Of a stretch of 64,000 nucleotides of DNA, positions 39,253-48,510 are shown in pieces. The notes beneath the pieces were generated by a model that was given only the letters and a program-made list of their open reading frames with translations, did no database searches and was not told where the DNA came from. Both the position numbers and the translations under genes were made by a program. Source of the DNA: Halothiobacillus diazotrophicus (GTDB lineage: Bacteria > Pseudomonadota > Gammaproteobacteria > Halothiobacillales > Halothiobacillaceae); NCBI RefSeq assembly GCF_001663815.1, contig NZ_CP016027.1:1550001-1614000 (forward strand), in the 5' to 3' direction. The stretch's first letter is position 1; every line of letters begins with the position of its first letter.

Positions 39253-39876
39253 TTATACTATGCGCTTGCCGCGCGCCACCAGGTATACCTCGCGCGAACG
39301 CGGCCGGGATGCCTTTGGCTTGCGGACCACCACGCTATCGAACAGCGTCCGCGCCTCACGAACCAGGGCATCAAACCCCTCGCCTTGGAAAACCTTGGTG
39401 ACGAACGCCCCGCCCGGCTTCAGCATCCGACTGCAAAAATCCAGGGCCAGTTCAGCCAGATACATCGCTCGGGGGATGTCCACCGACTCCACACCACTCA
39501 TGTTGGGCGCCATATCGGAAAGGACCAGATCCACCTCGTCCCCGCCCAACAGTTCCGTCAGACGATCCAGCACCACATCGTCACTGAAATCGCCCTGAAT
39601 AACGGTTGTATGGGCGAAGTGGTCCATTGGCAAGAGGTCGAGGGCGAAAATATGACCACGCTCGCCCACCACCTGACTGGCGTACTGGGTCCAGCCACCC
39701 GGCGCTGCCCCCAGATCGACGACCCGCTGCCCCGATTTCAGGAACTGATCACGCTCGTTCAGCTCCATCAACTTGTAGACGGCACGGGAACGATATCCTT
39801 CGCGCTGCGCGCGCAAGACGAACTCATCACGAAAATGCTCAGCCAGCCAACGTTGGCTGCTGTTTGACCGGGCCAT
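39253..39876 (-). CDS. rlmE: 23S rRNA 2'-O-ribose uridine-2552 methyltransferase
   Basis: RlmE (FtsJ/RrmJ) methylates U2552 in the A loop of 23S rRNA. It has 207 residues. SAM-binding motif I is [15 protein letters not shown]. The K-D-K-E catalytic tetrad is suggested by [29 protein letters not shown] and REVYLVARG. The ATG at 39876 has AGGGG five bases upstream and is preferred to the GTG two codons earlier. It precedes ftsH as in E. coli, with a hairpin in the 63-base gap. Confidence 0.97.
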   Translation of the reverse strand: MARSNSSQRWLAEHFRDEFVLRAQREGYRSRAVYKLMELNERDQFLKSGQRVVDLGAAPGGWTQYASQVVGERGHIFALDLLPMDHFAHTTVIQGDFSDDVVLDRLTELLGGDEVDLVLSDMAPNMSGVESVDIPRAMYLAELALDFCSRMLKPGGAFVTKVFQGEGFDALVREARTLFDSVVVRKPKASRPRSREVYLVARGKRIV

Positions 39877-40126
39877 AGGCACCCCTGATCCCCAAATAAT
39901 TGTTCATTATCCCCCGAATTGGCGGATCGCCCAAATCGCCAGGCGTACACGAACAATCCAATGGACCCGTTTCCCGCGCACAGGTTCATCGCAAGGATCA
40001 AATACTTGGCGCACCGAAAGCTCGGGCAGGGACGTGACGCAGTCGCAGCCAGATATGCGCGACCGGCAAGAGAAGATTTTGTGCGGGCTGCTTACCGGCT
40101 CAAACGACAAGCGCCCGAATGCTTCT

Positions 40127-40570
40127 TCAGTGAGACATCGCACCCGACATGGCCGGCCGCTTCTTGATCGGCACCTGCAGGGTTTCCGTTGTGCCATCGG
40201 AGAAGGTCAACGTGACCGGAACGTGATCGCCGGCCACGAGGGGCTTGTTGGGCCCGATCAGCATGATGTGGTAACCACCCGGCGCGAGCCGCGTTTCGCC
40301 GTGCGCCGGAATCGCAATCTCCTTCTGCTCGATCATGCGATGCATCCCGTCCACCTGAACGGATTTGTGCATCTGAACCGCCTTGAAACCCGGCGCGGAC
40401 GCCTTGATCAGGGCATCCGGACGATCCCCGGTATTCTTCATCGTCAGAAAGACGGCACTGGCCATCGCCCCCGGCGGCTGCTCCGGAATCCAGGCGTCGG
40501 AGATCACCGGCGCGGCCAGCGCGCCGACGCTCGTCAAAAGGAGCATTGAACCGATAACCCATTGTTTCAT
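40127..40570 (-). CDS. PCu(A)C-type periplasmic copper chaperone
   Basis: This 147-residue protein has a signal peptide (MKQWVIGSMLLLTSVGALAA) and the copper-binding H/M pattern of the PCu(A)C (DUF461) family: VQMHK, then GMHRM, then GGYHIMLIG. These proteins carry Cu(I) in the periplasm and deliver it to the CuA centre of cytochrome c oxidase, working with SCO1. Its start overlaps the end of the SCO1 gene by four bases, supporting joint function. The short His/Met tail (GAMSH) may also bind copper. Confidence 0.92.
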   Translation of the reverse strand: MKQWVIGSMLLLTSVGALAAPVISDAWIPEQPPGAMASAVFLTMKNTGDRPDALIKASAPGFKAVQMHKSVQVDGMHRMIEQKEIAIPAHGETRLAPGGYHIMLIGPNKPLVAGDHVPVTLTFSDGTTETLQVPIKKRPAMSGAMSH

Positions 40571-41247
40571 TGAACCACCTCTTTGAAAAAACGAACGATC
40601 GCCTGCGTCATGGGCGAAATTTCATGCGGGGGCGGCAGAATCGCCACCATTTTCCCGTCGGGGGAAATCAGTCGGAAGGCCGTATCGTGATCGACTTCGT
40701 AGGTCATGCTGCCCGGCGCGTGCGGCTCGATCCGGTAGCCGGCCTTGATGGCGCGCGTCACCCGGTCGATCATGGCTCGCGTCCCGGTAATCGCATGGAA
40801 ATCCGGATCGAAATAGTGCGCGTACTCGGCCAACCGCTTGGGACGATCGCGGTCGGGATCCACGGAAAGGAAGACCACCTGCCAATTCGCGCCGGGCAGA
40901 TCCTTCTTCAGCGCCGGCAGCAGACCGGACAGGGTCGTCAATTCGGTCGGGCAGATATCCGGGCAAAACGTGTAGCCAATATAGAGCAAAGTCCAGTGAT
41001 CGCGGAACATCGCCGGCATCCGGACAGGACCCTGCGCGGACACAAAATCCGCCCCCGGCACCCGAATCGGCGTCGCCAGCGGCCGGAAAACCAACAAATC
41101 CTGGGTATGGAACGCGGCCAGACGCGCCTCGGAAATCGGCTGCTCGGCTAAATTGGCGGCCGGGGCCGCCTTACTCCATCCAGCCGCAAGAAGCAGCAAC
41201 CCAGACCCGAGGCTCGACAGAAGCCGAAGGAAATGTGAAACCCGCAA
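40567..41247 (-). CDS. SCO1/SenC family copper-delivery protein
   Basis: This is a 226-residue thioredoxin-fold protein of the SCO1/SenC/PrrC family. A signal or membrane anchor (SSLGSGLLLLAAGWSKAAP) is followed by WTLLYIGYTFCPDICPTEL, with the CxxxC copper site near residue 95, and YEVDHDTAFRLISPDGK, supplying the third (His) ligand. It helps assemble CuA in cytochrome oxidase. The start is a TTG supported by a strong GGGAGG six bases upstream. PCu(A)C follows with a 4-base overlap. Confidence 0.93.
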   Translation of the reverse strand: MRVSHFLRLLSSLGSGLLLLAAGWSKAAPAANLAEQPISEARLAAFHTQDLLVFRPLATPIRVPGADFVSAQGPVRMPAMFRDHWTLLYIGYTFCPDICPTELTTLSGLLPALKKDLPGANWQVVFLSVDPDRDRPKRLAEYAHYFDPDFHAITGTRAMIDRVTRAIKAGYRIEPHAPGSMTYEVDHDTAFRLISPDGKMVAILPPPHEISPMTQAIVRFFKEVVQ

Positions 41248-41347
41248 CGATCACCTCCCGATGCCTCGGACACAAAAGTCCCCTTTGCATCGTTTCATTT
41301 AATCCCGATAACTCGTTAATATGCCTTCACAAGCCAGAAGCAAACAA

Positions 41348-41363
41348 TGTGTGATTTCACACA
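41348..41363. promoter_or_regulatory. inverted repeat in the SCO1/yhbY divergent region
   Basis: TGTGTGA (41348-41354) and TCACACA (41357-41363) are perfect 7-bp arms separated by TT. It lies about 100 bases upstream of the SCO1 start and 63 bases upstream of yhbY, a plausible operator site for either. Confidence 0.4.
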
Positions 41364-41425
41364 CCCGGATCGGCGCCCACCGGACCGACCCGTTTGCCGG
41401 CTGTCACCCCGCTGATCGAGACACC

Positions 41426-41743
41426 ATGAAACTCACCACGAAACAGAAGCAATTCCTGCGCGGCGAAGCGCATCACCTGAACCCGGTCGTCCTGCTGGGG
41501 CAACACGGCCTGACCGATGCTGTGATGGCCGAGATCGACCTGGCCCTGACGACTCATGAACTGATCAAGGTGCGCGTCCCCGGCCAGGATCGCGAAGACA
41601 AGAAGGCCATCATCGAACAGATTTCGGAAACCACCGGGGCCGAACTGGTGCAAACGGTCGGCCACATCGCGGTGCTCTACAGACCGCATCCCGAGGAACC
41701 GCGCCTGGTGCTGCCGAAGGCAACAAAGAACAGCGCCGGATAA
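41426..41743 (+). CDS. yhbY: YhbY family ribosome-assembly RNA-binding protein (CRM domain)
   Basis: This 105-residue protein is essentially a single CRM domain (KQKQFLRGEAHHLNPVVLLG, QHGLTDAVMAEIDLALTTHE, LIKVRVPGQDRED, GAELVQTVGHIAVLYR), including the conserved glycine-rich loop. YhbY associates with pre-50S ribosomal particles. The chosen ATG removes a 35-residue upstream stretch that is not family-like. In E. coli yhbY is divergent from rlmE; here the SCO1/PCu(A)C pair lies between them. Confidence 0.93.
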   Translation: MKLTTKQKQFLRGEAHHLNPVVLLGQHGLTDAVMAEIDLALTTHELIKVRVPGQDREDKKAIIEQISETTGAELVQTVGHIAVLYRPHPEEPRLVLPKATKNSAG

Positions 41744-41758
41744 ACGCACCGTTTTCTC

Positions 41759-42460
41759 ATGATCCTGCCCTTCCTGGAATCGGGCGCTCACGCAGACCCC
41801 GAGGATTTCCCGCCCGTCACGCAAGCATTGAGTGAGCCGAACGGGTTGCTGGCCGTTGGCGGCGATCTGTCGCTTCCCAGGATGATTGCCGCCTATCGGC
41901 GCGGGATATTCCCCTGGTTCAGCGCGGATGATCCGATTCTCTGGTGGGCACCGGATCCGCGTACGGTGCTTCTGCCGAATGAGTTCCATTGCTCGCGGAC
42001 CCTGCAACGATGGCGACGTCAGGACCGCTACAAGGTCACGGTGGATCAGGCATTCGAGGCTGTCGTGCGCGGTTGCGCGGCGCCCCGTTCGAATCAGGAC
42101 GGCACCTGGATCGTACCGGCCATGCGCGAAGCCTTCGTCCGGCTTCACCGTGCCGGGGTCGGGCACTCCGTCGAAGTCTGGTCGGGCGATGAACTGGTGG
42201 GCGGGCTGTTTGGTGCCAAACTGGGTCGAGCGGCCTTTGGCGAATCGATGTTCAGCCGTGCACCCAATGCCTCCAAATTTGCCCTGGCGGCCATTCTGCT
42301 GGATGGCTGCTGGGGCGAAATCGACTTTCTCGACTGCCAGTTCACGACGGAGCATTTACTCTCACTGGGCGCGATCGAGTGGTCCCGCAGCTATTTTGTG
42401 CGCCAACTGGCCAAAAGCCAGCTTGACGACGCACCGACAGCACAAGGAATATTCATCTAA
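41759..42460 (+). CDS. aat: leucyl/phenylalanyl-tRNA-protein transferase
   Basis: Aat adds Leu or Phe to proteins with N-terminal Lys or Arg, marking them for ClpAP through ClpS. It has 233 residues. Family motifs are EPNGLLAVGGDLSLPRMIAA, YRRGIFPWFS, ILWWAPDPRTVL, GTWIVPAMREAF, LHRAGVGHSVEVW and FGESMFSRAPNASKFAL. The ATG lies 15 bases after the yhbY stop, so it may be cotranscribed with yhbY. Confidence 0.96.
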   Translation: MILPFLESGAHADPEDFPPVTQALSEPNGLLAVGGDLSLPRMIAAYRRGIFPWFSADDPILWWAPDPRTVLLPNEFHCSRTLQRWRRQDRYKVTVDQAFEAVVRGCAAPRSNQDGTWIVPAMREAFVRLHRAGVGHSVEVWSGDELVGGLFGAKLGRAAFGESMFSRAPNASKFALAAILLDGCWGEIDFLDCQFTTEHLLSLGAIEWSRSYFVRQLAKSQLDDAPTAQGIFI

Positions 42461-42525
42461 CGCACAGAAGCGGGGCGCATAGCTCGCGTATCACTTCGCT
42501 TTCATCTCAGGGAATTGCGACCACG

Positions 42526-44523
42526 ATGCAACATGATGTCATGGCCTCACTACTGATCCTGCTGATCATTTCCGTGATCGCGGTAGTCAGCCTTCGCCGC
42601 CTGAAACTGCCGGCGGTGCTCGGCTATCTGGCAGTCGGCGTAGTTGCCGGCCCCTTCGGACTGGGCTGGATCAGCCAGGCCGCCGACATCCATATCATCG
42701 GCGAATTCGGCGTGGTGTTCCTGCTGTTCATGCTGGGCCTGGAGTTCTCCCTGCCCCGCCTCATCGCCATGCGGCGCGCAGTGATCGGCATGGGTGGCGC
42801 CCAGGTGGTCGCGACAGCGATCATCACCGGCATCGCCGCCTGGCTGATGGGCTTCTCGCCGGCGGCGGCATTCGTGCTGGCCGGGGTGCTGACGGTGTCC
42901 TCCACGGCCATCGTGGTGAAGCAACTCGGCGAACAGATGGAGCTGAACAGCCGACATGGCAATAGTGCGATCGGCGTGCTGCTGTTCCAGGACATCGCCG
43001 TGGTGCCTTTCCTTATCATCATCCCGGTGCTGGGTTCGCATAGCGGGACGCCGACCGACTCCACCCAGCTCACCCTGAACGTGGCCTGGACGATCGCGGC
43101 CGGGGTGGCCGTGGCCGTAGCCCTCTTCTTCGGCGGACGTTGGGTGCTTCGACCGCTCTTCCGGGAAATTGCGCGCGCGCACTCGGCGGAGCTCTTCACC
43201 ATTGCGGTGCTGCTGGTCGTGCTCGGTGCCGGCTGGCTTACCAATCAGGCCGGGCTTTCCTACGAACTGGGCGCCTTCCTTGCGGGGATTGCCTTGTCGG
43301 AAACGCAGTACAAACACCAGATCGAAACGGATATCCGCCCCTTCCGGGACGTCCTGCTGGGGCTGTTCTTCATCACCATCGGCATGCTGCTGAACGTCCG
43401 CAACCTGCCGGACATCTTCGTCTGGGTCATCATTCTGCTGGCCCTGCTCATCGTGGTGAAGACCGCCATCATCTTCCTGATCGGCCGCGCCATGGGCGAG
43501 GAACCCGGTGTCGCCTTGCGTACGGGGCTGGTACTTGCCCAGGGCGGGGAATTCGGTTTCGCCATGCTGGCCATCACAACCCCGGACATCATGCCGGACG
43601 ATCAACGGCAGATCGTACTGGCCGTCGTCATCTTCTCCATGGTCCTGACCCCGATTCTGGTGAAGCTCAACGGCCACATCGCCAAGCATATCGTACCCAG
43701 CTACCGCCGTGAGCGGCATGAAGCCCAGATCAGCCTCACCGAGTCCACCTCCGATCTGTCGGATCACGTACTCATCTGCGGCTTCGGCCGAGTGGGCCAG
43801 AACGTGGCCCGGCTGCTGAAAAGCGAGGGCTTCGAATACACGGCCATCGAAGTCGATCCGGACATCGTTCAGCAGGCCATGGAGGCGGGCCTGCCGGTGC
43901 ATTTCGGCAACTCCACTCATGGCGAGATCCTCGAATCCGCCGGGCTCAGCCGTGCCCGGGCACTGGTCATTTCACACCTCGACGATCCCATTGCACTCAA
44001 GACCATCGAAGTGGCACGCAGCCTGTCGCCGGACATCCCCATCATCGTCCGGACCCGTAGCGATGAACAGCTCGACCAGTTCTACGAGGCCGGCGCCACC
44101 GATGTCGTTGCCAGTATCTACGAGATGAGTCTCGTCTTGTCTGGCAACGTACTTCGGGCACTGAACGTCCCCGTGTCCAAAGTCATCCGGCAGATTCAGG
44201 AAATCCGCCGGGAAAACTATGCGCCACTGCGCCATACCTTCGCCGGGACCCGATCACGCGAAGCGGGCGACTTCGTCCCGCTGGCGCCGCGAACGCTGCG
44301 CAATATCACCCTGGTTCAGGGCGCGTACGCAATCGACAAACCGCTGAACGCCTGCCTGCCGGACAACCGCACCATCGTGGTGGACGCGATCAACCGTTCG
44401 GGGATTCGTGGCGAAACACCTCAAGCGGACATGATCCTGCAGGAAGGCGACACCCTCACCCTCTATGGCGCGCCCGAGGAACTCGACAGCGCCGAACATT
44501 TCCTCCTGGCGGGCAAGGAGTGA
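42526..44523 (+). CDS. CPA2 family cation:proton antiporter with TrkA-N and TrkA-C domains (KefB/KefC type)
   Basis: This 665-residue protein has 12 or so membrane helices (residues about 1-385) followed by a cytoplasmic nucleotide-binding domain. The membrane part has VLGYLAVGVVAGPFGLGWI, FGVVFLLFMLGLEFSLPRL, LTVSSTAIVVKQL, LLFQDIAVVPFLI and AFLAGIALSETQYKHQIETD. The Rossmann domain starts VLICGFGRVGQNVARLLKSE. The last 90 residues are a TrkA-C/RCK-C domain (LRNITLVQGAYAIDKPLNAC). Members move K+ or Na+ against protons; the nucleotide gate is NAD(H)-sensitive. Which ion is carried cannot be told from the sequence. Confidence 0.93.
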   Translation: MQHDVMASLLILLIISVIAVVSLRRLKLPAVLGYLAVGVVAGPFGLGWISQAADIHIIGEFGVVFLLFMLGLEFSLPRLIAMRRAVIGMGGAQVVATAIITGIAAWLMGFSPAAAFVLAGVLTVSSTAIVVKQLGEQMELNSRHGNSAIGVLLFQDIAVVPFLIIIPVLGSHSGTPTDSTQLTLNVAWTIAAGVAVAVALFFGGRWVLRPLFREIARAHSAELFTIAVLLVVLGAGWLTNQAGLSYELGAFLAGIALSETQYKHQIETDIRPFRDVLLGLFFITIGMLLNVRNLPDIFVWVIILLALLIVVKTAIIFLIGRAMGEEPGVALRTGLVLAQGGEFGFAMLAITTPDIMPDDQRQIVLAVVIFSMVLTPILVKLNGHIAKHIVPSYRRERHEAQISLTESTSDLSDHVLICGFGRVGQNVARLLKSEGFEYTAIEVDPDIVQQAMEAGLPVHFGNSTHGEILESAGLSRARALVISHLDDPIALKTIEVARSLSPDIPIIVRTRSDEQLDQFYEAGATDVVASIYEMSLVLSGNVLRALNVPVSKVIRQIQEIRRENYAPLRHTFAGTRSREAGDFVPLAPRTLRNITLVQGAYAIDKPLNACLPDNRTIVVDAINRSGIRGETPQADMILQEGDTLTLYGAPEELDSAEHFLLAGKE

Positions 44524-44561
44524 GGGAAAGCAAAAATGCTATTTTTGACAGGATCTTGCGC

Positions 44562-44567
44562 TATAAT
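44562..44567 (+). promoter_or_regulatory. consensus -10 box upstream of the small proline-rich gene
   Basis: TATAAT lies in an AT-rich stretch about 80 bases before the ATG at 44648. TTGACA at 44545-44550 is only 11 bases away, too close for a standard promoter, so the -35 assignment is unclear. Confidence 0.35.
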
Positions 44568-44647
44568 GAAGGGGAAAACAGGTTGAACCGACTCCGGATT
44601 CATCCGGATCGATCGACCCGCTTCCCGCAAGCAGCGAGGTGCACGCC

Positions 44648-44878
44648 ATGATGACCCCACCCTTGAGTTACGCAAATACGCCCGTGGCCGATGGTGCGCT
44701 GACGCCGAGCAACAGCCAGAATCCGAACTACCCCTCCGCGCAAACGCGCAACGCGCCGGTCGAGCCACAGACCCCCTACCGCGTATCCAGCCCGGAACAG
44801 GTCGCCGCAACCGCACGGCAATCGGCGCCACCGTTCGTGGGCCAGTTGCCTGGACAATTGGTCGACGTTCACGCCTGA
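44648..44878 (+). CDS. small proline-rich hypothetical protein
   Basis: This 76-residue protein is rich in Pro, Ser, Gln and Ala (ANTPVADGALTPSNSQNPNY, ARQSAPPFVGQLPGQLVDVH). There is no signal peptide or membrane helix, and it is probably disordered. I do not recognise the family. GAGG lies eight bases before the ATG and TATAAT lies about 80 bases upstream, so expression is plausible. It sits alone between the antiporter and mfd. The composition alone could arise by chance, so confidence is moderate. Confidence 0.5.
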   Translation: MMTPPLSYANTPVADGALTPSNSQNPNYPSAQTRNAPVEPQTPYRVSSPEQVAATARQSAPPFVGQLPGQLVDVHA

Positions 44879-44887
44879 GCCTGAAAC

Positions 44888-44929
44888 AAAAGCCCAGAAA
44901 GAAAAGCCCAGAAAGAAAAGCCCAGGAAC
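44888..44929. repeat. 14-bp tandem repeat, three copies
   Basis: AAAAGCCCAGAAAG occurs at 44888-44901 and 44902-44915, then a third copy with two changes (AAAAGCCCAGGAAC) at 44916-44929. It begins 9 bases after the stop of the small gene. It is purine-rich on the plus strand and forms no hairpin. Confidence 0.85.
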
Positions 44930-45057
44930 AAGGGAGGGGATGATCGCCCACCCTGTTGACGGAACTGCGCCATCGATCGAGTTGCGGGCAAAGCAGATGC
45001 GATTCCCGGCATAATGCGCCACAATCATGCCCCGCAATTCCCAGCTGCAAATTTGTT

Positions 45058-48000
45058 ATGGCGCCCTCCAAACCACCTCGAATCGCAATTCCGAAATCGC
45101 CGGCTGACCCGCTATTCCTACGCAGCGAATCGACGCTCGGTACCGCCTACACGCTCGCCAATCTGGCGCAAACCAGCGCGCATCCACTGCTGGTCATCGC
45201 GCCGGACAGCCGCACGGCGAACGAAATGGCCGAGGCTTTGGCCCTGTTCGACTTTACCAGCAACATATTTCCCGACTGGGAAGTATTGCCCTATGATCGG
45301 TTCTCGCCCCATCAGGATCTGATCTCCGACCGACTGGCCCGCCTCTGGCACCTGCCCCGCGAATCACGCGGCATCACGCTGATCGCCGCCCCGACCCTCC
45401 TGCAGCGCCTGCCGCCGCCTTCTTTCGTCACCGGGCACAGCTTCCTGCTCAAGGCCGGGGATCGGCTGGATCGCGAAGCCTACCGTCAACAGCTGATCGA
45501 CGCGGGGTATCTGGCCGTCTCCCAGGTCGCCCAACCCGGCGAGTTCGCCCTGCGCGGTGGCCTGATCGACGTGTTCCCGACCGGCATGACCCAGCCCGTG
45601 CGGATCGATTTGTTCGACGACGAGATCGAAACCCTGCGGCTATTCGATCCGGAGACCCAGCGCTCGACCGACCCGGTACCCGAGATCACCCTGCTCCCTG
45701 CCCGGGAATACCCCCTGAACGAAACCGGTATCGCCACCTTCCGACGCAATTGGCGTAACCGCTTCGAGGGCGACCCGACCCGGAGCCCGGTATACAAGCA
45801 GATCAGCGACGGCCTGGTACCGGCCGGGATCGAAACCTACCTGCCGCTGTTTTTCGACGACACCGTGACCCTCTTCGACTATCTGCCCAAGCAAGCGGCC
45901 CTGTTCGTACTGCCGGGCGTCGATCGGGCCATCGAACGCTTCACCACCGAGACCATCGAACGTTATACCCAGCGGGCCGGCGACGTCAGCCACCCCATCC
46001 TCAAGCCCGACGAGCTTTATCAGACCGCCGACCAGTACGAAGCGCGCCTCAAGCAGTGGCCGCGGCTGCTCACGTTCCCCGTCGATCATCCCGGTTACCC
46101 GCAGGCGATCCGCCTGCCGCATCAGTCCCTGCCGGAACTCGCCAATCCCATGCGCGGGCAGGAAAGCCTGGCCGGACTCCAGGCGTTCAGCCAGACCTTC
46201 CCGGGCAGGATCCTGCTGACCGCCGAGAGTCCGGGGCGTCGCGAAGCCTTCGGCGAACAGCTGATCAAGGCCGGCATCCGCGCGCCGGTGTTCGAGCGTC
46301 TGACCGACTGGCTGTCGGGCGGCGACCGCTTCGGCCTGCTGGTCACGCCCATCGAACGGGGGGCCATCCTGGCGTTGCCCGATACTGACGCGCCGCTGGC
46401 CCTGATCACCGAAACGGACCTGTTCGCCGAACGGGTCGCACAGCGCCGGCGCAGCAGCGTGCGCACCCGCGATGCCGACGCCCTGATCAACAACCTGAAC
46501 GAGCTGGCGGAAGGCGCACCCGTCGTCCACGAAGAACATGGCGTCGGCCGATTCGGTGGGTTGACGACACTGGCAATGAACGGACTGGAGCAGGAATTCC
46601 TGATCCTCGTCTTCGCCGGCGACGACCGCCTCTACGTACCTGTCTCGTCCCTGCACCTGATCTCCCGCTACACCGGCGGGAGCGAGGAAACCGCGCCGCT
46701 GCACAAGCTGGGTAGCGGGCAGTGGGAAAAAGCCAAGCGCCGCGCTGCGGAACAGGTTCGCGATGTCGCCGCCGAGCTGCTCGACGTGCATGCGCGCCGG
46801 GCGGCGAAGAAAGGTCATGCCCTGCCGACGCCGGCCGAGGAGTATGCCGAATTCGCCAACGCCTTCCCCTTCGAGACCACCGCGGATCAACAGCTCGCCA
46901 TCGACAGCGTCCTGGCGGACATGGCGCGCGCCCAACCGATGGATCGGGTGGTCTGCGGCGACGTCGGCTTCGGCAAGACGGAAGTCGCCATGCGGGCCGC
47001 GTTCATCGCAGTGCAGAACGGGCGTCAGGTCGCCGTGCTCGTGCCGACCACCCTCCTGGCCGAACAGCATCTGCGCAACTTCCGCGACCGGTTTGCGGGC
47101 TGGCCTCTGCGCATCGAAGGCCTCTCCCGCCTGCATACGGGCAAGAAGGCCGAGCAGACGCTGACCGACATCGCCGAGGGCAAGGTCGACATCGTCATCG
47201 GCACACACAAACTGCTGCGGGACAAGATCGAATTCCACAACCTGGGGCTCGTCATCATCGACGAGGAACAGCGTTTCGGGGTGCGCGACAAGGAGCAGCT
47301 CAAGCGGCTGCGTGCCGAGGTCGACCTGCTCACCCTCACCGCCACGCCGATTCCCCGCACGCTGAACATGGCCCTGAGCGGCATCCGCGATCTGTCGATC
47401 ATCGCCACGCCCCCCCGCGAGCGACTGGCCGTGAAAACCCTGACCCTGCAATGGGACGACGCCCAGATTCGCGAAGCCGTGCAGCGGGAGCTCAAGCGCG
47501 GCGGGCAGGTCTATTTCCTGCACAACGAGGTCAAGACCATCGACCGCATGGCCAAGCAACTGGCCGAGCTCATCCCCGAAGTGCGCATCGCCGTCGCCCA
47601 CGGACAGATGCCCGAACGCGGCCTGGAACAGATCATGGCGGACTTCTACCATCAGCGGTACAACCTGCTGCTCTCGACCACCATCATCGAATCCGGTATC
47701 GACATCCATACCGCCAACACCATCATCATCAACCGGGCCGACAAGTTCGGTCTCGCCCAACTGCATCAGCTGCGGGGTCGGGTCGGCCGCTCGCACCATC
47801 GCGCCTATGCCTACCTGATCACGCCCGAGCCCGCACAGATGACGGCCGATGCCGTGAAGCGCCTGGATGCCCTGACGGCGCTGGAAGAACTGGGCGTCGG
47901 TTTCACCCTGGCCACGCACGATCTGGAGATTCGCGGCGCGGGCGAACTGCTGGGCGAGGGTCAGTCGGGCCAGATGCACGAGGTGGGATACGGCCTGTAC

Positions 48001-48510
48001 ATGGATCTGCTCGATCGCGCGGTGCGCGCGCTCAAGTCCGGCAAGGAACCCAACCTGCTGGCGCCGCTGGAACACGTCAATGGCGAGGTCGATCTCGGCC
48101 TGCCGGCGCTGATTCCCGCGGATTACGTGCCGGACGTCCACAACCGGCTGATTCTGTACAAGCGTCTGGCCAACTGCACGGAACAGAACGAGATCGATCA
48201 GATCAAGGTCGAACTGATCGACCGCTTCGGCCTGTTGCCCGACCCGACACAAACCCTCATCGAAACCCATCGCCTGCGCCTGCGCGCCCGCGATCTCGGC
48301 ATGCGCAAGCTGGAACTCGCCAGTGGCGGGGGTCGCATCGTCTTCACCGAACACGCGGCGATCGACCCGGTTAAACTCGTGAAGCTCGTGCAGAGCGACC
48401 CGCAGAAATTCCGTCTCACGGCGGACACGCTGAAATGGACCGAAACGATGGATGATCTCGCCGCCCGAACCCGCTTCATCGAACGATTGCTCGGGAGCAT
48501 CGCCCCATGA
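45058..48510 (+). CDS. mfd: transcription-repair coupling factor
   Basis: Mfd pushes stalled RNA polymerase off damaged DNA and recruits UvrA. It has about 1150 residues, the normal length. The UvrB-like N-terminal domains (LLVIAPDSRTANEMAEAL, NIFPDWEVLPYDRFSPHQDL, QPGEFALRGGLIDVFPTGM) are followed by the RNA-polymerase-interacting domain (PVVHEEHGVGRFGGLTTL). The translocase has Walker A CGDVGFGKTEVAMRAAF, Walker B LVIIDEEQRFGV, TATPIPRTLNMALSGI, and the last helicase motif RGRVGRSHHRAYAYL. The TRCF tail is present. The ATG at 45058 begins the family N-terminus; the ribosome site is weak. Confidence 0.98.
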   Translation: MAPSKPPRIAIPKSPADPLFLRSESTLGTAYTLANLAQTSAHPLLVIAPDSRTANEMAEALALFDFTSNIFPDWEVLPYDRFSPHQDLISDRLARLWHLPRESRGITLIAAPTLLQRLPPPSFVTGHSFLLKAGDRLDREAYRQQLIDAGYLAVSQVAQPGEFALRGGLIDVFPTGMTQPVRIDLFDDEIETLRLFDPETQRSTDPVPEITLLPAREYPLNETGIATFRRNWRNRFEGDPTRSPVYKQISDGLVPAGIETYLPLFFDDTVTLFDYLPKQAALFVLPGVDRAIERFTTETIERYTQRAGDVSHPILKPDELYQTADQYEARLKQWPRLLTFPVDHPGYPQAIRLPHQSLPELANPMRGQESLAGLQAFSQTFPGRILLTAESPGRREAFGEQLIKAGIRAPVFERLTDWLSGGDRFGLLVTPIERGAILALPDTDAPLALITETDLFAERVAQRRRSSVRTRDADALINNLNELAEGAPVVHEEHGVGRFGGLTTLAMNGLEQEFLILVFAGDDRLYVPVSSLHLISRYTGGSEETAPLHKLGSGQWEKAKRRAAEQVRDVAAELLDVHARRAAKKGHALPTPAEEYAEFANAFPFETTADQQLAIDSVLADMARAQPMDRVVCGDVGFGKTEVAMRAAFIAVQNGRQVAVLVPTTLLAEQHLRNFRDRFAGWPLRIEGLSRLHTGKKAEQTLTDIAEGKVDIVIGTHKLLRDKIEFHNLGLVIIDEEQRFGVRDKEQLKRLRAEVDLLTLTATPIPRTLNMALSGIRDLSIIATPPRERLAVKTLTLQWDDAQIREAVQRELKRGGQVYFLHNEVKTIDRMAKQLAELIPEVRIAVAHGQMPERGLEQIMADFYHQRYNLLLSTTIIESGIDIHTANTIIINRADKFGLAQLHQLRGRVGRSHHRAYAYLITPEPAQMTADAVKRLDALTALEELGVGFTLATHDLEIRGAGELLGEGQSGQMHEVGYGLYMDLLDRAVRALKSGKEPNLLAPLEHVNGEVDLGLPALIPADYVPDVHNRLILYKRLANCTEQNEIDQIKVELIDRFGLLPDPTQTLIETHRLRLRARDLGMRKLELASGGGRIVFTEHAAIDPVKLVKLVQSDPQKFRLTADTLKWTETMDDLAARTRFIERLLGSIAP

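Noticed and set aside
39877-40126. Small gene in the rlmE-PCu(A)C gap
   Set aside because: Open frames exist on both strands but none has a ribosome site, family signature or plausible composition. I see no gene or clear terminator in this 250-bp stretch.
41348-41363. CRP-type site at the TGTGTGA/TCACACA palindrome
   Set aside because: The classic CRP site needs TGTGA-N6-TCACA; here the half-sites are separated by only two bases.
44545-44567. Standard -35/-10 promoter from TTGACA and TATAAT
   Set aside because: The spacing is 11 bases, far below the 16-18 needed, so at most the -10 box is used with another -35.
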